Both the position numbers and the translations under genes were made by a program. The notes beneath the pieces were generated by a model. The model saw nothing but the letters and a program-made list of their open reading frames with translations. It did not search any database and had not been told where the DNA came from. A stretch of 64,000 nt of DNA from Phytophthora colocasiae (lineage: Eukaryota > Oomycota > Peronosporomycetes > Peronosporales > Peronosporaceae). Within the stretch, counting starts at the first letter, position 1; each line of letters begins with the position of its first letter. The stretch covers positions 124,001 to 188,000 of the forward strand of contig JAGKQI010000053.1 of the NCBI GenBank assembly GCA_018806915.1, in the 5' to 3' direction. Below, piece by piece: positions 63,973 through 64,000 of this stretch.

Positions 63973-64000
63973 CGCAGCTGATAGTGTGCTGCTATCAGTT

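Larger units (their letters stand above)
8058..64000 (-). mobile_element. D2: family D gypsy element hosting the whole nest, minus orientation
   Basis: Its 3' LTR is 8058-8562. Next come a purine tract on the minus strand and the antisense ORF (8563-8719, resuming at 62012). Pol is read on the minus strand from the right edge (chromodomain 63007-63309, integrase C-terminus 63475-63972). Element A2 with all its own insertions lies between 8720 and 62006. The D2 gag, most of pol and the 5' LTR are beyond the window, so its target duplication (expected CAACG from 8053-8057) cannot be checked. Confidence 0.75.

Overview
The window is a block of nested Ty3/gypsy-type LTR retrotransposons; I see no host gene, rRNA, tRNA or CRISPR array. 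The likely source is an oomycete with a repeat-rich genome (Phytophthora-like). This rests on the general style of the chromodomain gypsy proteins, a second RNase H in one family (a trait known from oomycete and plant Tat gypsy elements), and a near match to the oomycete core promoter in one LTR. The species is not determined.

There are three families. Family A (copies A1, A2, A3) has LTRs of about 355-411 bp, 5-bp target duplications, a small gag, pol with PR-RT-RNaseH-integrase-chromodomain, and in A3 an antisense ORF pair behind pol. Family D (D1, D2) has 459-505 bp LTRs, a different gag, a chromodomain, and an antisense ORF that overlaps the end of pol. Family B (B-in, B-out, the rearranged B-inv, a gag fragment, and an LTR at the left edge) has 1.4-1.6 kb LTRs of the form TGTGGTG...CACCACA, 4-bp target duplications in two of three copies, a gag with three zinc knuckles, a pol with two RNase H domains, and a roughly 930-codon coiled-coil ORF antisense to gag-pol, between pol and the 3' LTR. 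A full B element is about 14.2 kb.

Layout. 1-746 is the end of a B LTR lying in D1 gag. D1 (747-2009, minus) lies in A1 (2010-7484, minus). 7485-8057 is an old B gag fragment. From 8058 to the right edge is D2 (minus). Its antisense ORF is split by A2 (8720-62006, plus; duplication CCACC). A2 in turn carries three insertions: B-inv in pol (12270-21713; duplication AAAT), A3 in the integrase (22958-30745; duplication CACCT), and B-out in the 3' UTR (32518-61065). B-out carries B-in (35730-49917; duplication CTCC) inside its antisense ORF. The order of events is therefore D2, then A2, then B-inv, A3 and B-out (order among these three unknown), then B-in.

In each family gag supplies the capsid and pol the replication enzymes, and the chromodomain probably directs integration. 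The gag-pol switch differs by family: B has a strong candidate -1 frameshift signal, while A has an ATGA stop-start overlap. Every sense gag-pol here is damaged, although many breaks are one-base changes in homopolymers. Families A and D are also packed with short perfect inverted repeats, and family B is more than ten-fold enriched in the tetramer GATC.
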